A DNA stretch of 64,000 bases, taken from the NCBI RefSeq assembly GCF_020662265.1, contig NZ_VEWM01000063.1, positions 248,001 to 312,000 on the forward strand. Reading direction: 5' to 3'. The stretch comes from Psychrobacter sp. I-STPA6b (GTDB taxonomy: Bacteria > Pseudomonadota > Gammaproteobacteria > Pseudomonadales > Moraxellaceae). A program made the position numbers and the translations under genes. How positions within the stretch are numbered: the stretch's first letter is position 1; the number at the start of each line of letters is the position of its first letter. The notes under the pieces are model-generated. The model had not been told where the DNA came from, made no database searches, and was given only the letters and a program-made list of their open reading frames with translations. This document shows, one piece after another, positions 47,547-57,997 of the stretch.

Positions 47547-48071
47547 CTACTCTTGTTCCAATGATGCAATAATACTTTCAACAAGTAATAGAACATCATC
47601 TTTCTCACGCATATCTACAGGAAATAATGGCAAGTTTAATTTCCGTTCTGTCAAAAAGTCTCTATATATTGCCACATCACGCTCAGGACTTTTATCAATC
47701 TGACTAACCCCAATCACAATACGTCCATTATACATCCCACTGAACGTATCTAGATAATGACCTAAATCCGCGACAGGGTCTTTTGCAGAGTGGTCAATCA
47801 AAACGACCACACCTAAAGCACCCTGTACTAAAATTGGCCAAATGAAGTTAAAGCGTTCCTGACCTGGTGTACCATACAGACCAATACCAGTACCATCTTC
47901 TAGTGTTAATTCACCATAATCCATACCAACTGTCGTCAGTGCCTTGGTATGTGCATCTAAATCTGTATTTATCGCTTCAGTAGATACCACTGGAATATCC
48001 GATAAACTGGCAATCGCTTGAGTTTTTCCTGCACCCATTGGGCCACTAAAGACTATTTTTAAACGTTGCAT
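47547..48071 (-). CDS. Small Ras-like GTPase (MglA/Arf-like)
   Basis: 174 aa single-domain GTPase. P-loop GPMGAGKTQA (residues 10-19), switch-2 LYGTPGQERF replacing the usual DTPGQ, IDHS and a variant base motif SQIDKS where NKxD is expected. The Ras-like set fits the prokaryotic GTPases that work with roadblock proteins to control polarity, motility or gliding. The atypical guanine motif may alter nucleotide affinity. Lies between the 433-aa partner (92 bp upstream) and the roadblock gene. Confidence 0.8.
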   Translation of the reverse strand: MQRLKIVFSGPMGAGKTQAIASLSDIPVVSTEAINTDLDAHTKALTTVGMDYGELTLEDGTGIGLYGTPGQERFNFIWPILVQGALGVVVLIDHSAKDPVADLGHYLDTFSGMYNGRIVIGVSQIDKSPERDVAIYRDFLTERKLNLPLFPVDMREKDDVLLLVESIIASLEQE

Positions 48072-48163
48072 GTATTAAACTCACCTATATTTATAATTTA
48101 TTTGCTTACTAGCATGAATAGCTAAATGAAAAAAGTCAATCCATAACTATAAATCTTGCTTCA

Positions 48164-49465
48164 CTACAAACCCAGCTTACGACGCAGTCTTGCCAAGAAT
48201 CCTAATTTTTCTGTCTTAGCAGACTGGGCGACTTCCTCAGTGACTGGTTCATCTGAAACCGATTCATCTAAGATTGGCTCAGGTTTCTTATTCGCTACTG
48301 ATAAGTCTATAGTAGAAGACAACTCTCTTTTTTCACCAGCTGCACGACGCGCTAGCATTTGTTCTAATGGTGATAATTTAGGCTGGACAGATGCTGTTTT
48401 GGCATTATCACTAGAAGATGATACAGAGGTATCATTACTTTGAATCGATGTTCCATTTTTAATTTGCTCATAGCTATCAGGCTGCAATCCACCCGATAAC
48501 ATCAATCCAGCAACTGCTTTTTTTGCAGCATTTACGGATGTTCCTGCTTTTTTTGCAACCTCTTGTATTGTTGAAGGCTTGCTCTCCAGTGCGGTAAATA
48601 ATCTTAATAACTCACTGCGACCACTATTCAAACGAGGCTTTGGCCAGTAACGCAATTGATATTGTTGATTATCAGCAACGATAGATAACATCTCATCGGG
48701 TGTGTGCCATACTTGCTCCCATATCCACTGGAACAAGTCTTGACTTTCTGTGATATCTGGCATGCTTGTTTCAGTTGTCAGCTGTAATTGCCATAATCCA
48801 TCAACAACCACATCATTCCCAACAGGCCATATACGTTGATGCATTAAATCAACCAACGCTACTCTACCTTTGCTCGTATGCAAATCATAAATACCTTGAT
48901 CTCGAGATTGTACCTTTTCTACAAAGTCGATCAAATTGGTAATTTTTAATTTCCCACCATTTAGTGCAGATGGTTTTGGTTCACTGGTAGATTGAACGGT
49001 TGGTAAAGGCTTATTTTCAGGGGTATTTTGGGTTTGAGTAGCTGACTGTGGTTTGACTTCTGTTTCTTCGGGAATCACTTTACGATGTTTTGCACCACTA
49101 TTTAAGAAGGGTAAGTGCAATAACAACCATTCATGAAATTCTCGTAGTTGCTTGAGTGGCAAGAGGAGTAAGTCGCCAGATAGCATGCCTTCATTATGCT
49201 CACTACGACGCACATACAGCACTGTCTTATCTGCTCGAGTTTCCAACAGCTTAGTAATGCTGGGTGCTGTTCGAAACTCATCATTAATGATAAATAAGTC
49301 AACATTCGGATGAGTTGCTGGTACCCACTCTAAATCTGCCTCTAAACGTAGTAATACTCGTAAATACCCTTTTAGCATTACCTGATCAGCAGGTTGTAAG
49401 CCAACCAGTGCGGTACGCATAACTTGTTTGACATCTCTGCTTGCAACAGAATTAGATATACTCAT
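48164..49465 (-). CDS. Putative receiver-like/wHTH partner of the GTPase module
   Basis: 433 aa, not recognised as a named family. N-terminal about 130 residues have an alternating strand/helix pattern like a degenerate response-regulator receiver (VDLFIINDEFRTAPSITKLLETRADKTVLYVRR). A Pro/Thr-rich linker follows. About residues 275-320 look like a winged helix (LLRLFTALESKPSTIQEVAKKAGTSVNAAKKAVAGLMLSGG). The C-terminal 100 residues are polar and probably disordered, ending RRKLGL. Start ATG 49465 with GAAGGG upstream. First gene of the three-gene operon. Confidence 0.6.
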   Translation of the reverse strand: MSISNSVASRDVKQVMRTALVGLQPADQVMLKGYLRVLLRLEADLEWVPATHPNVDLFIINDEFRTAPSITKLLETRADKTVLYVRRSEHNEGMLSGDLLLLPLKQLREFHEWLLLHLPFLNSGAKHRKVIPEETEVKPQSATQTQNTPENKPLPTVQSTSEPKPSALNGGKLKITNLIDFVEKVQSRDQGIYDLHTSKGRVALVDLMHQRIWPVGNDVVVDGLWQLQLTTETSMPDITESQDLFQWIWEQVWHTPDEMLSIVADNQQYQLRYWPKPRLNSGRSELLRLFTALESKPSTIQEVAKKAGTSVNAAKKAVAGLMLSGGLQPDSYEQIKNGTSIQSNDTSVSSSSDNAKTASVQPKLSPLEQMLARRAAGEKRELSSTIDLSVANKKPEPILDESVSDEPVTEEVAQSAKTEKLGFLARLRRKLGL

Positions 49466-49905
49466 TACACCCTTCCAACCACTTAATAAATAGATAAATA
49501 TAAGCAAATTGACATTGATAGTATATGGAACATTGGTACTAATTATTTTTTTGCACTCTAAAAGTTTGAGCTTTTTTGTTTATATGTTCATATCATGAAT
49601 TAATTATCATGTCATTATTGCCGACTCAATTATGCTAGCATGACTTGCTTGCTGATTATTATAAGAAACAGCTAATATTTAATAAAAAATGAAATGTGTG
49701 ATGACAAATATTTTTCTACTATAAATAACAGTTGTTCACTCATATAAATTATTTGCACATAAGTGTAAAGGATTAACCAGCATCTTGCCATACCTACTAT
49801 GATACTGTTTTCACCTTTAGTACATTTAAGGTCAATATTTTTCTAAAAAATCCAAACTATCGTTATGTCTTATTCTTTATAGCTTATTATAAACTATGAT
49901 TTTGA
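49466..49905. other. Intergenic region, no gene seen
   Basis: 440 bp, AT-rich and closed in all frames. It probably contains the promoter of the roadblock/GTPase operon at its left end. Nothing else recognised. Confidence 0.4.
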
Positions 49906-50586
49906 TTAACTTTGACTAACAATACTACAATTACCAACTCCTTGATTATGTACTATCACTGTTGCACCAGTTAAGCTAAATAAGCTTTGAATTTGTTTTT
50001 GCGCATTATCCAGTGCCATTGTCATCATATGACCTTCGCAAGCCGTTTTTAACACTTGCTGTTTACCTGATATTTGTGCTTGACGGAAAATATCTGGATC
50101 AGCTTTTACCAGACCAAATAATCCTGTATCCAAATCATATACTTCTATATCATCTAAATAGACAGAAAAAACTTCAGCTTTTGGAATGGTAATCTCAATC
50201 TGTGTGCCATTATCAGTTTCAGAAACCTGAACCTGCTCTGCTGTTAGCTTGTTTAAATCGACACCAGCAATCACTCGTCCATGTGCTACAAACAACCCTT
50301 TTTGCTCATCTTGCCAAAGCCTATACCAGTTACCTTGTCGTTGGCTGGTAATAATTGTATCCACACTAAAAGCAATGGTCTGTAAACGATTTAAAGACTG
50401 TATCTGGGTAATCACGCCATCTCGCGTAATTGTTTCCACCGCCTCATCATTTGAGCGTGTACTAAAAAATATAGATAACAATACCAATATTACCAATAGT
50501 AGTAATAGCAGCCACAGTTTAAATGAGACTGCTCTTTTTGGAGCTTTTTTTGTAGAGGATGGTGGACTCTGTATTGAATTTATCAT
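49906..50586 (-). CDS. DUF4230 domain membrane protein
   Basis: 226 aa. Cytoplasmic N-terminal 22 residues, one transmembrane helix (about 23-43), then an extracytoplasmic DUF4230 domain: ITQIQSLNRLQTIAFSVDTIITSQRQG, GRVIAGVDLNKLTAEQVQVSE, IEITIPKAEVFSVYLDDIEVYDLDTGLF. The function of DUF4230 proteins is unknown. Monocistronic, divergent from proS. Confidence 0.78.
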   Translation of the reverse strand: MINSIQSPPSSTKKAPKRAVSFKLWLLLLLLVILVLLSIFFSTRSNDEAVETITRDGVITQIQSLNRLQTIAFSVDTIITSQRQGNWYRLWQDEQKGLFVAHGRVIAGVDLNKLTAEQVQVSETDNGTQIEITIPKAEVFSVYLDDIEVYDLDTGLFGLVKADPDIFRQAQISGKQQVLKTACEGHMMTMALDNAQKQIQSLFSLTGATVIVHNQGVGNCSIVSQS

Positions 50587-50929
50587 AATTCTAACAATTT
50601 TTTAACCATTAATGAATATATAGTGATATTTTACTAATGAAGTTAAGTGTATTGGATATTCAATAGAAAAAAACCATTGCGTCTTCTGACTACTTTACCT
50701 AACATAGGTAGATTAATATAGAGTTGTTTTGTCTAATCATATATTTTTGTTGTTTTGACTTGTTTCACTCTGTAATAACAATGTCGTCAACATCATAAGC
50801 CAACGATTCATAAAACCGTTCAAAAATATTTACAACGATTATTTATGTAATATAAATAATTTTTTATTATGAATCTATAGCTGTTGTCGTCACTATTCCT
50901 TTACATTTTTTATTTAAATCAGGTTATTT
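50587..50929. other. Divergent promoter region between the DUF4230 gene and proS
   Basis: 343 bp AT-rich spacer with no ORF. Should drive both genes. No riboswitch or T-box-like element recognised before proS. Confidence 0.4.
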
Positions 50930-52645
50930 ATGAAAGCCAGTCAGTTTTTATTTGCTACGTTAAAAGAAACACCCAGTGATGCCGATATTGTATCTAGCCA
51001 ATTAATGCTACGCGCGGGGCTGATTCGTAAGCTTGCTTCTGGTCTGTATGTATGGCTACCAATGGGGTTGCGAGTTTTACAAAAGGTAGAGCGTATCGTG
51101 CGTGAAGAGATGCTTCGTATCAATGCACAAGAGATACTGATGCCAATGACTCAGCCTGCTGAACTGTGGCAAGAGTCTGGACGCTTTGATGATTATGGTC
51201 CTGAGTTGCTACGTTTTAAAGACCGTCATGAGCGTGATTTTGTACTTGGACCAACGCATGAAGAAGTCATCACCAATTTGGCACGTAATGAGTTGCGTAG
51301 TTATAAACAACTACCCATGACATTTTTCCAAATCCAAAGTAAATTCCGTGATGAGATACGTCCACGCTTTGGGATTATGCGTGCGCGTGAGTTTACGATG
51401 AAAGATGCGTATTCCTTTCATATTGATCAAGCTTCATTAGCACAGACTTATCAAGATATGTATGAAGCATATAGCCGTATTTTTACTCGTTTAGGCTTAG
51501 ATTTCCGTGCAGTACAAGCAGATACTGGCTCTATTGGTGGTTTTGCTTCACATGAGTTTCAGGTACTAGCAGACAGTGGTGAAGACAGTATTGTATTTTC
51601 TGATAGCTCTGAATTTGCTGCCAATATTGAGCTTGCAGAGGCAATCTGTACCGCCGAGCGTCAAGCACCTAGCCAGCCTCGTAACAATGTTGAGACCGTG
51701 GATATGCCAACATGCGAGCAGGTAGCTGAGTATTTAGATATTCCATTATCACAGATGGCAAAAACTTTGATTGTTAATGGTCATGATAGTGAAGGTAATG
51801 CACAATTAGTTGCACTGGTATTACGTGGAGACCATACTCTCAATACCATTAAAGCTGAAAAAATTGAAGAAGTGAATGTGCCATTTACGATGGCAACCGA
51901 AGAAGAAATACGTGATGCAGGACTACATAAAGGCTATATCAGTGTTGATTTAGATATGCCTGTATTTGTTGACCGTGCAGCAGCAGCATTATCTGACTTT
52001 GTTAGTGGTGCAAATATTCCTAACCATCACACAACAGGTATGAACTGGGAGCGTGATGCGACAATTACTCGTGTGGTTGATATTCGTGATGTTGTCGAAG
52101 GCGACCCATCTCCTGATGGTAAAGGTACACTACAAATCAAACGTGGTATTGAGGTTGGGCATATCTTCCAGTTGGGTGATAAGTACTCTCAAGCACTTGG
52201 CTGTGCTGTCTCTGGCGAGCAAGGTAAGCCTGTAACACTCATGATGGGCTGTTATGGTATTGGTGTGAGTCGTATTATTGCTGCTGCCATTGAGCAAAGC
52301 CATGATGATAATGGCATTATCTGGACACAAACCCCTGACCCTGCTGACTCTATCGCACCATTTGATATCGCCATTGTACCAATGAAATCCAAAGAAGATA
52401 CGGTGCTGGATACCGCAACTGCACTGTATGAAGAGTTAAAAGCACAGGGGCTAAATGTGTTGCTTGATGACCGTAATGAACGCCCTGGTGTGAAGTTTGC
52501 TGACCTTGAGTTAATTGGTATTCCACATCGTATTGTCGTTTCTGACCGCAATCTGGCAGAAGGTAAGTTTGAATATGTCAATCGCCGTGATGGAGAAAAG
52601 CAGTTACTCAGTCGTGAAGAGGTAATGGCTAAAGTACGTACCTAA
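50930..52645 (+). CDS. proS: Prolyl-tRNA synthetase (bacterial type)
   Basis: 571 aa class II synthetase charging tRNA-Pro. Motif 1-3 and family features: [20 protein letters not shown] start, [44 protein letters not shown], an inserted editing (YbaK-like) domain about residues 225-390 ([11 protein letters not shown]...), and the C-terminal anticodon-binding domain [21 protein letters not shown]. tRNA-Pro(GGG) is also in the window. Confidence 0.96.
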   Translation: MKASQFLFATLKETPSDADIVSSQLMLRAGLIRKLASGLYVWLPMGLRVLQKVERIVREEMLRINAQEILMPMTQPAELWQESGRFDDYGPELLRFKDRHERDFVLGPTHEEVITNLARNELRSYKQLPMTFFQIQSKFRDEIRPRFGIMRAREFTMKDAYSFHIDQASLAQTYQDMYEAYSRIFTRLGLDFRAVQADTGSIGGFASHEFQVLADSGEDSIVFSDSSEFAANIELAEAICTAERQAPSQPRNNVETVDMPTCEQVAEYLDIPLSQMAKTLIVNGHDSEGNAQLVALVLRGDHTLNTIKAEKIEEVNVPFTMATEEEIRDAGLHKGYISVDLDMPVFVDRAAAALSDFVSGANIPNHHTTGMNWERDATITRVVDIRDVVEGDPSPDGKGTLQIKRGIEVGHIFQLGDKYSQALGCAVSGEQGKPVTLMMGCYGIGVSRIIAAAIEQSHDDNGIIWTQTPDPADSIAPFDIAIVPMKSKEDTVLDTATALYEELKAQGLNVLLDDRNERPGVKFADLELIGIPHRIVVSDRNLAEGKFEYVNRRDGEKQLLSREEVMAKVRT

Positions 52646-52674
52646 TCTAAAGTATGTGTTATGATTCTATCATA

Positions 52675-52704
52675 AAAAAAGAACCTCAATTGAGGTTCTT
52701 TTTT
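52675..52704. terminator. Bidirectional terminator between proS and queF
   Basis: Perfect 30-bp palindrome: A-run plus GAACCTCAA, then its exact complement ending in six T. Both strands have the hairpin followed by a T-run, matching convergent genes. Confidence 0.93.
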
Positions 52705-52741
52705 ATTTTGTCATAAACTCTAAAGTTAAATGACTTCCTTT

Positions 52742-53593
52742 TTACTGACGTATAAGACGACTTGGCTTAGGCAATAGTGCCAAATCACTAACCCGACATG
52801 GATTAATATCAATACCACCACGGCGAGTATACCATGCCCGCACCATCAATGATTCAGGATTAAAATGCTGAGTTAAATCAGCAAATATCTGCTCTACACA
52901 CTGCTCATGAAAGCCATTATGTTGGCGGAAACTTAGAATATATTTGAGCAAATTCGCCTCATTCACTGCAACTGAGCTACGCATCTGTATTGCCAATGTT
53001 CCCCAGTCAGGCTGATTGGTCACAGGACAGTTACTACGTAGCAAGTCTGAATAAAGCTGATACTCAACCACCGCCTCTGTGCTGATTTTTTCCCCTAACT
53101 GACTGGCATCTGGATGCTCAGTTAAGACAACTTTTTCTTTACTTTGTGCCAATGCTTGGTCAATACATTGTCCTTGTGGCTTATCAATCAACAGTCCCGA
53201 ATGGCTATTCACATCCGCTAACTTAAAAAGTTGCACATTAACAGATGTACCTACTGCATTGGACAAATCCTTGCTAATCGTCTCTTGTACAGACTGCCAA
53301 TCAGCAAACTGGGTAAAATTCAAACTGTTTAGATATAGTTTTAAAGACTTTGATTCAACAATATTGGCAGAGGTTGCAGGAATACTAAATCGCGCCAAAG
53401 CTACTTGTGAAATACCTTGTGCATCTAACCATGACACTTCAAAAGCATGCCACCAATCGACACCCACACACAATTTATTGGCATCATAATTGATATGCCC
53501 ACGTCCAAGTGCTCTACTAATAGGATATAGCACCTCAGGGGAATAAGTTTTGGGATAGCTAGTAGACTCACCCAATACACCATGTATACTCAT
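52742..53593 (-). CDS. queF: NADPH-dependent 7-cyano-7-deazaguanine reductase
   Basis: 283 aa long-form QueF that reduces preQ0 to preQ1 in queuosine synthesis. The catalytic Cys is in LLRSNCPVTNQPDWGTLAIQM, with FRQHNGFHEQCVEQIFADL and RRGGIDINPCR also conserved. N-terminal half holds the duplicated tunnelling fold domain typical of the about 280-aa YqcD/QueF type. Confidence 0.95.
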   Translation of the reverse strand: MSIHGVLGESTSYPKTYSPEVLYPISRALGRGHINYDANKLCVGVDWWHAFEVSWLDAQGISQVALARFSIPATSANIVESKSLKLYLNSLNFTQFADWQSVQETISKDLSNAVGTSVNVQLFKLADVNSHSGLLIDKPQGQCIDQALAQSKEKVVLTEHPDASQLGEKISTEAVVEYQLYSDLLRSNCPVTNQPDWGTLAIQMRSSVAVNEANLLKYILSFRQHNGFHEQCVEQIFADLTQHFNPESLMVRAWYTRRGGIDINPCRVSDLALLPKPSRLIRQ

Positions 53594-53655
53594 AAAAAGA
53601 CCTTTTTACTATCTGTTTTTTAATATCTGTTTTTAATTATATAGGAGCTTAGCAT

Positions 53656-54444
53656 CTACAGCCGAATACGTGAGCCATCTTGCAGAAATTTATAGGCAAT
53701 GCCATAGAACAACACACAAAATACCAACATCGCCAGCATCGAATACCACACGTTAACATCAGAGTAGCCCAAAATACCATAACGGAACGCATTCACCATA
53801 TAAACAATAGGATTAAGCAAAGAGACATTTTGCCAAAATGGTGACAAATTCTCCATAGAATAAAATACCCCACCCAAATAAGTCAGAGGTGTCAATATAA
53901 AACTGGGTACAATCGAAATGTCATCAAAGGAACGGGCAAACATAGCATTGATAAAGCCTCCCAATGAAAATAATATTGATGTCCCCAATACTGTAAATAA
54001 CGTCACAAAAATATGTACCACACTAAGCTGAGTAAAAAACAACGCAACAATAGATACAATCAAGGCTATCCCTAAACCACGAAACACACCACCACCAATG
54101 TAACCAAGTAAAATGGCATGCTTTGATACAGGCGACACCAACAGCTCTTCGATACTGGCATGAAATTTGGCACTAAAAAAACTAGACACCACATTAGAAT
54201 AGCTGTTGGTAATTACCGCCATCATAATGAGACCCGGTACAATAAACTGCATATAAGGCACACCGCCCATATCCCCGACTCTTGAGCCTATCATCTTACC
54301 AAAGATAATAAAATATAAAGTCATGGTAATCACAGGAGGTAAGAGTGTCTGTGGCCAAATACGCACAATTCGACGCACTTCTTTGAACAATATGGTGCGA
54401 AAAGCAATCCATTTTTTTGCCCAAGTCATACCTGTACTACTCAT
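53656..54444 (-). CDS. ABC-2 type transporter permease (YadH-like)
   Basis: 262 aa permease with about six transmembrane helices; FKEVRRIVRIWPQTLLPPVITMTLYFIIFGKMIG, YMQFIVPGLIMMAVITNSYSNVVSSFFSAKFHASIEELLVSPVS match the YadH/ABC-2 family. Overlaps the ATPase gene by 4 nt, so the two form an exporter. Substrate unknown. Confidence 0.88.
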   Translation of the reverse strand: MSSTGMTWAKKWIAFRTILFKEVRRIVRIWPQTLLPPVITMTLYFIIFGKMIGSRVGDMGGVPYMQFIVPGLIMMAVITNSYSNVVSSFFSAKFHASIEELLVSPVSKHAILLGYIGGGVFRGLGIALIVSIVALFFTQLSVVHIFVTLFTVLGTSILFSLGGFINAMFARSFDDISIVPSFILTPLTYLGGVFYSMENLSPFWQNVSLLNPIVYMVNAFRYGILGYSDVNVWYSMLAMLVFCVLFYGIAYKFLQDGSRIRL

Positions 54445-55406
54445 AGCCCTGCCTCACTCATGCTCTTTGTGGTTGCATCACCTTTATCTACCAGTCGCAT
54501 AAACAGCTCTTCTAAACGATTGGCTTTATTACGCATACTTAACACCGTAATATTAGATGCAGAAAGCTGTGCAAACACCGCATTTAACGACTCATTCTCA
54601 CTTAATGTCACCTCAAGGGTTAGTGCATCTGGTTGCACGACTTCTGTGACGCCTTGCAACGATGGTATAGAAGATAATGGTTGTGCTAAATCAAATACAA
54701 AGGTTTCAACAGATAACTGAGTCAATAAATCTTTCATATTGGTGTTAATACGAATTTCACCATGATCCAGAATGGCAATATGCCGACACAATTGCTCCGC
54801 CTCTTCCAAATAATGGGTAGTTAGAATAATGGTGGTATTTTCTTCTTGATTTATCTGCTCCATAAACGCCCACATAGAACGGCGTAACTCAATATCCACA
54901 CCTGCGGTTGGCTCATCTAATATCAATAATTTAGGCTTATGAATCAATGCTCGAGCAATCATCAAACGTCGCTTCATCCCACCAGATAACTCACGGGCTT
55001 TATTATCACGTTTGTCCCATAATCCCAGTGCAGTCAGTAACTTTTTGGCACGAGGTTGCGCTTCTTTGGCTGAAATACCAAAGTAGCCTGCCTGCGTAAT
55101 CAAAATGTCTTGTACTTTTTCAAACTGATTAAAATTAAATTCCTGTGGTACAACCCCCAAATATTGCTTTGCCACTGAAGGATTTTGCAATAAATCTGTC
55201 CCAAAAATATGCACACTACCAGAAGTTGGTCGGAACAACGAACTAATAATGCCAATCATCGTTGACTTCCCCGCACCATTTGGCCCTAATAATGCAAAAA
55301 ATCCCCCTTGAGGAACAGTTAAGGACACATCTTTGAGTGCGGAAAAACCATTGGCATACGTTTTTGATAAATGTTCGATTTGTAAAGCAGGAGTAGCATC
55401 AGTCAT
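54441..55406 (-). CDS. ABC transporter ATP-binding protein (YadG-like)
   Basis: 321 aa ATPase. Walker A GPNGAGKST, signature LSGGMKRRLMIARAL, Walker B LLILDEPTAGVD, followed by LTTHYLEEAEQLCRHIA. The C-terminal about 90 residues (LSSIPSLQGVTEVVQPDALTLEVT) are the usual extension of the YadG/CcmA-type ATPases. Partner of the downstream permease. Confidence 0.9.
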   Translation of the reverse strand: MTDATPALQIEHLSKTYANGFSALKDVSLTVPQGGFFALLGPNGAGKSTMIGIISSLFRPTSGSVHIFGTDLLQNPSVAKQYLGVVPQEFNFNQFEKVQDILITQAGYFGISAKEAQPRAKKLLTALGLWDKRDNKARELSGGMKRRLMIARALIHKPKLLILDEPTAGVDIELRRSMWAFMEQINQEENTTIILTTHYLEEAEQLCRHIAILDHGEIRINTNMKDLLTQLSVETFVFDLAQPLSSIPSLQGVTEVVQPDALTLEVTLSENESLNAVFAQLSASNITVLSMRNKANRLEELFMRLVDKGDATTKSMSEAGL

Positions 55407-55631
55407 AAGGTAATGGTCTGTGAATTAATCGGAATGAAATTAAGATGTTGGGGTCATATCTTATCGGTTCAAGGTTAAAAAACTGTATACCATAAAATAG
55501 ATACGGGCATATTAAACACTCAAGTTATTGAATATTTAATACACCCGATTTTAGATGTCAGTTAGATTATATCAACAGCTAATAATTACAAATCCATATC
55601 AGCCAGTCAATAACCACTAATCATCTAACAA

Positions 55632-57116
55632 TTAATCATCCCAAGCCTCACGGTTTGCTTCACTTTTAAGTTTAATAAATTTATCTGGATCAAAAGTAAT
55701 TTGCTCAGGTGATTTGCCTGCTTTTACTTGATTTTCATAGTCACGTAAAATTCGCAATGCCACTGGTGATAGCCATAAAATCGCAATTAAGTTAATAATC
55801 GCCATTAACCCCATAGATAAGTCAGCAAAGTTCCAAACGGCTGGTAAACTTGCCATAGAGCCAACAAATACCATCGCTAATAAGGCAACACGTAGTAACA
55901 TCACTGCCCATTTGGCATTTTTATCACCTGCGATAAATTCAATATTCGACTCACCATAGCTATAATTGGCAATAATAGATGTAAATGAGAAGAAGAAAAT
56001 CGCAATTGCCACAAAGTATACACCCATGTCACCCACATATTGTGATAGTGCAAACTGAGTTAGCTGAATACCTTCTTGCTCCACATCTGGATTAACCACA
56101 CCTGATAAAATGATAATCGAAGCCGTTGCTGTACAGATAACCAATGTATCCATAAACACACCTAACATCTGCATAAAACCTTGCGTTGCAGGATGGTTAG
56201 GGCTCGTTTTTGCTGCGGCTGCCGCATTAGGTGCAGAACCCATACCAGCTTCGTTTGAAAACAAACCACGCTTGATACCATTAATCATTGCCTGAGCGAT
56301 ACCATAACCCAGCACACCACCAGCAGCTTGCTCTAGACCAAATGCAGATTTAAAGATATGTGCAATGGCAGCAGGAAACTGGCTAAAGTTAGTAACAATA
56401 ATAAATAATGCCAACAAAATATATAGAATTGCCATCAGAGGTACAACTTTACCAGCAACTCGGGCAACTGAGCGCATACCACCAAAAACAATGGGGGCAA
56501 CCAGTGCTACTAACACCAGTCCCGTTATCCACTCTGGCACATTAAATGCCTCTCTAGTCGCCTGTGCAATGGTATTCGCCTGCACACCATTGAATGCCAA
56601 ACCAAACGCCATCAATAAGCAAAGGGCAAACAATATTGCCAGCCAGCGCATTTTAAGCCCTTCTTGGATATAGTACGCAGGACCACCACGATAAACATTA
56701 TCAGTATGTGGAATCTTGTAAGCCTGTGCTAAAGATGACTCAATAAAACTGGTTGACATTCCCAAAATTGCAGTCATCCACATCCAAAAGACTGCACCGG
56801 GGCCACCTAGATAGATAGCAATCGCTACCCCTGCCAAGTTACCTGTACCCACACGGGCTGCCAATGAGGTCATTAATGCTTCAAATGAGCTAATACCACC
56901 ATCTTTCCGACCTTGACCTGATGATTTGAGCAGTCCCCACATATGAAAAAAGTGGCGAAACTGAATAAATCGTGTTACTACGGTAAAATACAAACCCGCA
57001 CCAATCAATAAAAACACCAATAATCCATACCATGGATTATTCATAATTAGCCAATCATTGTTACCCCAAATAAGGCTAACACCAGCATTGACTAGGTTAT
57101 TAAACCATTCAAACAT
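55632..57116 (-). CDS. Alanine/glycine:sodium symporter family protein
   Basis: 494 aa inner-membrane transporter of the AGCS family with about 11 transmembrane segments. LAARVGTGNLAGVAIAIYLGGPGAVFWMWMTAILGMSTSFIESSLAQAYK is the family signature, and RGLFSNEAGMGSAPNAAAAA the substrate/sodium region. ATG 57116. A second AGCS gene begins at 63147. Confidence 0.92.
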   Translation of the reverse strand: MFEWFNNLVNAGVSLIWGNNDWLIMNNPWYGLLVFLLIGAGLYFTVVTRFIQFRHFFHMWGLLKSSGQGRKDGGISSFEALMTSLAARVGTGNLAGVAIAIYLGGPGAVFWMWMTAILGMSTSFIESSLAQAYKIPHTDNVYRGGPAYYIQEGLKMRWLAILFALCLLMAFGLAFNGVQANTIAQATREAFNVPEWITGLVLVALVAPIVFGGMRSVARVAGKVVPLMAILYILLALFIIVTNFSQFPAAIAHIFKSAFGLEQAAGGVLGYGIAQAMINGIKRGLFSNEAGMGSAPNAAAAAKTSPNHPATQGFMQMLGVFMDTLVICTATASIIILSGVVNPDVEQEGIQLTQFALSQYVGDMGVYFVAIAIFFFSFTSIIANYSYGESNIEFIAGDKNAKWAVMLLRVALLAMVFVGSMASLPAVWNFADLSMGLMAIINLIAILWLSPVALRILRDYENQVKAGKSPEQITFDPDKFIKLKSEANREAWDD

Positions 57117-57284
57117 ACCCTACTCCATTATACTTTGGCATTACATAATAAATACAATACCAGAAAAGCGCCTATTGTACGCCGAAGAGCTATCAATGAC
57201 GATAAAAAACTCCATTATATGTAAATAATTTTCATTATCAATTAATAAAATAGTTTATTTATCCACGCAAATACAATGAATAAT

Positions 57285-57320
57285 AAAAAACGCCTACCTC
57301 CAATAAGGTAAGCGTTTTTT
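57285..57320 (-). terminator. Intrinsic terminator after the cytochrome c gene
   Basis: A-run plus CGCCTACC (57285-57298) pairs with GGTAAGCG plus T-run (57307-57320), one mismatch, 8-nt loop. On the minus strand it lies about 45 bp after the cytochrome c stop. Confidence 0.85.
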
Positions 57321-57364
57321 TAGCTTAATCAGTAAATATTGAACTAGAAAAAGCCTAACAACTC

Positions 57365-57997
57365 TTAACTAGCAGCTTCGACCATGTAGTTTACAGCATT
57401 TTCCACTTCTTCATCTGGAATATCAGCACCACCTTTTGCAGGCATTGCTCCAATACCATGAATCGCATGGTCATATAAAGTGGCTTTGCCTTGAGCAATA
57501 CGTGGTCCCCATGCACCAGCATCACCATACTTCGGCGCACCCAATAGCCCTGCTGCGTGACAAGTATGACAAATAGCATCATACACTGCTTTACCATCAC
57601 GAGGCTTACCATCTGCTGATGGTCCTGTTGCTGTTACAGTAACATCACAGTCCTCGCCTTGGAAACAAACTTTACCATAAGGTTCAATACGGGATACCAA
57701 CTGTGGATAAAGTGCTATTAGCTTTTGTACTTGGGGGCTATCTACTGGAGCAGATTCTGCTTCATCTATTTGAGCTGTCTCAACTTGCTCTTCTGAGCCG
57801 TCTGCATCAACTGGTTCTTCTTCAGAGGCACTGGCATCATCTGTTGATTCAGCATCTGTCGTTGCTTCATCTGCTGATGCTTCGCTAACTTCTGTGGTAG
57901 ATGCCGCAGCATCATTTGTGACTTCTTCAGCCTGACTAACGGCAATACTGGATATACCTAGGATGGCGGCAGCTGATAATATAAGCACTTTTTTCAT
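57365..57997 (-). CDS. Cytochrome c5-type monoheme protein with long acidic linker
   Basis: 210 aa. Signal peptide MKKVLILSAAAILGISSIAVSQA; then about 60 residues rich in E, D, A, S and T; then the heme domain with CHTCH (about residue 147) and the distal GAMPAKGGADIPDEEVENAVNYM, the Met axial ligand region of cytochrome c5/c555 class. Probably a periplasmic electron carrier. The acidic linker between signal and heme domain is unusual for a small c-type cytochrome and may tether it to the membrane or a partner. Confidence 0.88.
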   Translation of the reverse strand: MKKVLILSAAAILGISSIAVSQAEEVTNDAAASTTEVSEASADEATTDAESTDDASASEEEPVDADGSEEQVETAQIDEAESAPVDSPQVQKLIALYPQLVSRIEPYGKVCFQGEDCDVTVTATGPSADGKPRDGKAVYDAICHTCHAAGLLGAPKYGDAGAWGPRIAQGKATLYDHAIHGIGAMPAKGGADIPDEEVENAVNYMVEAAS

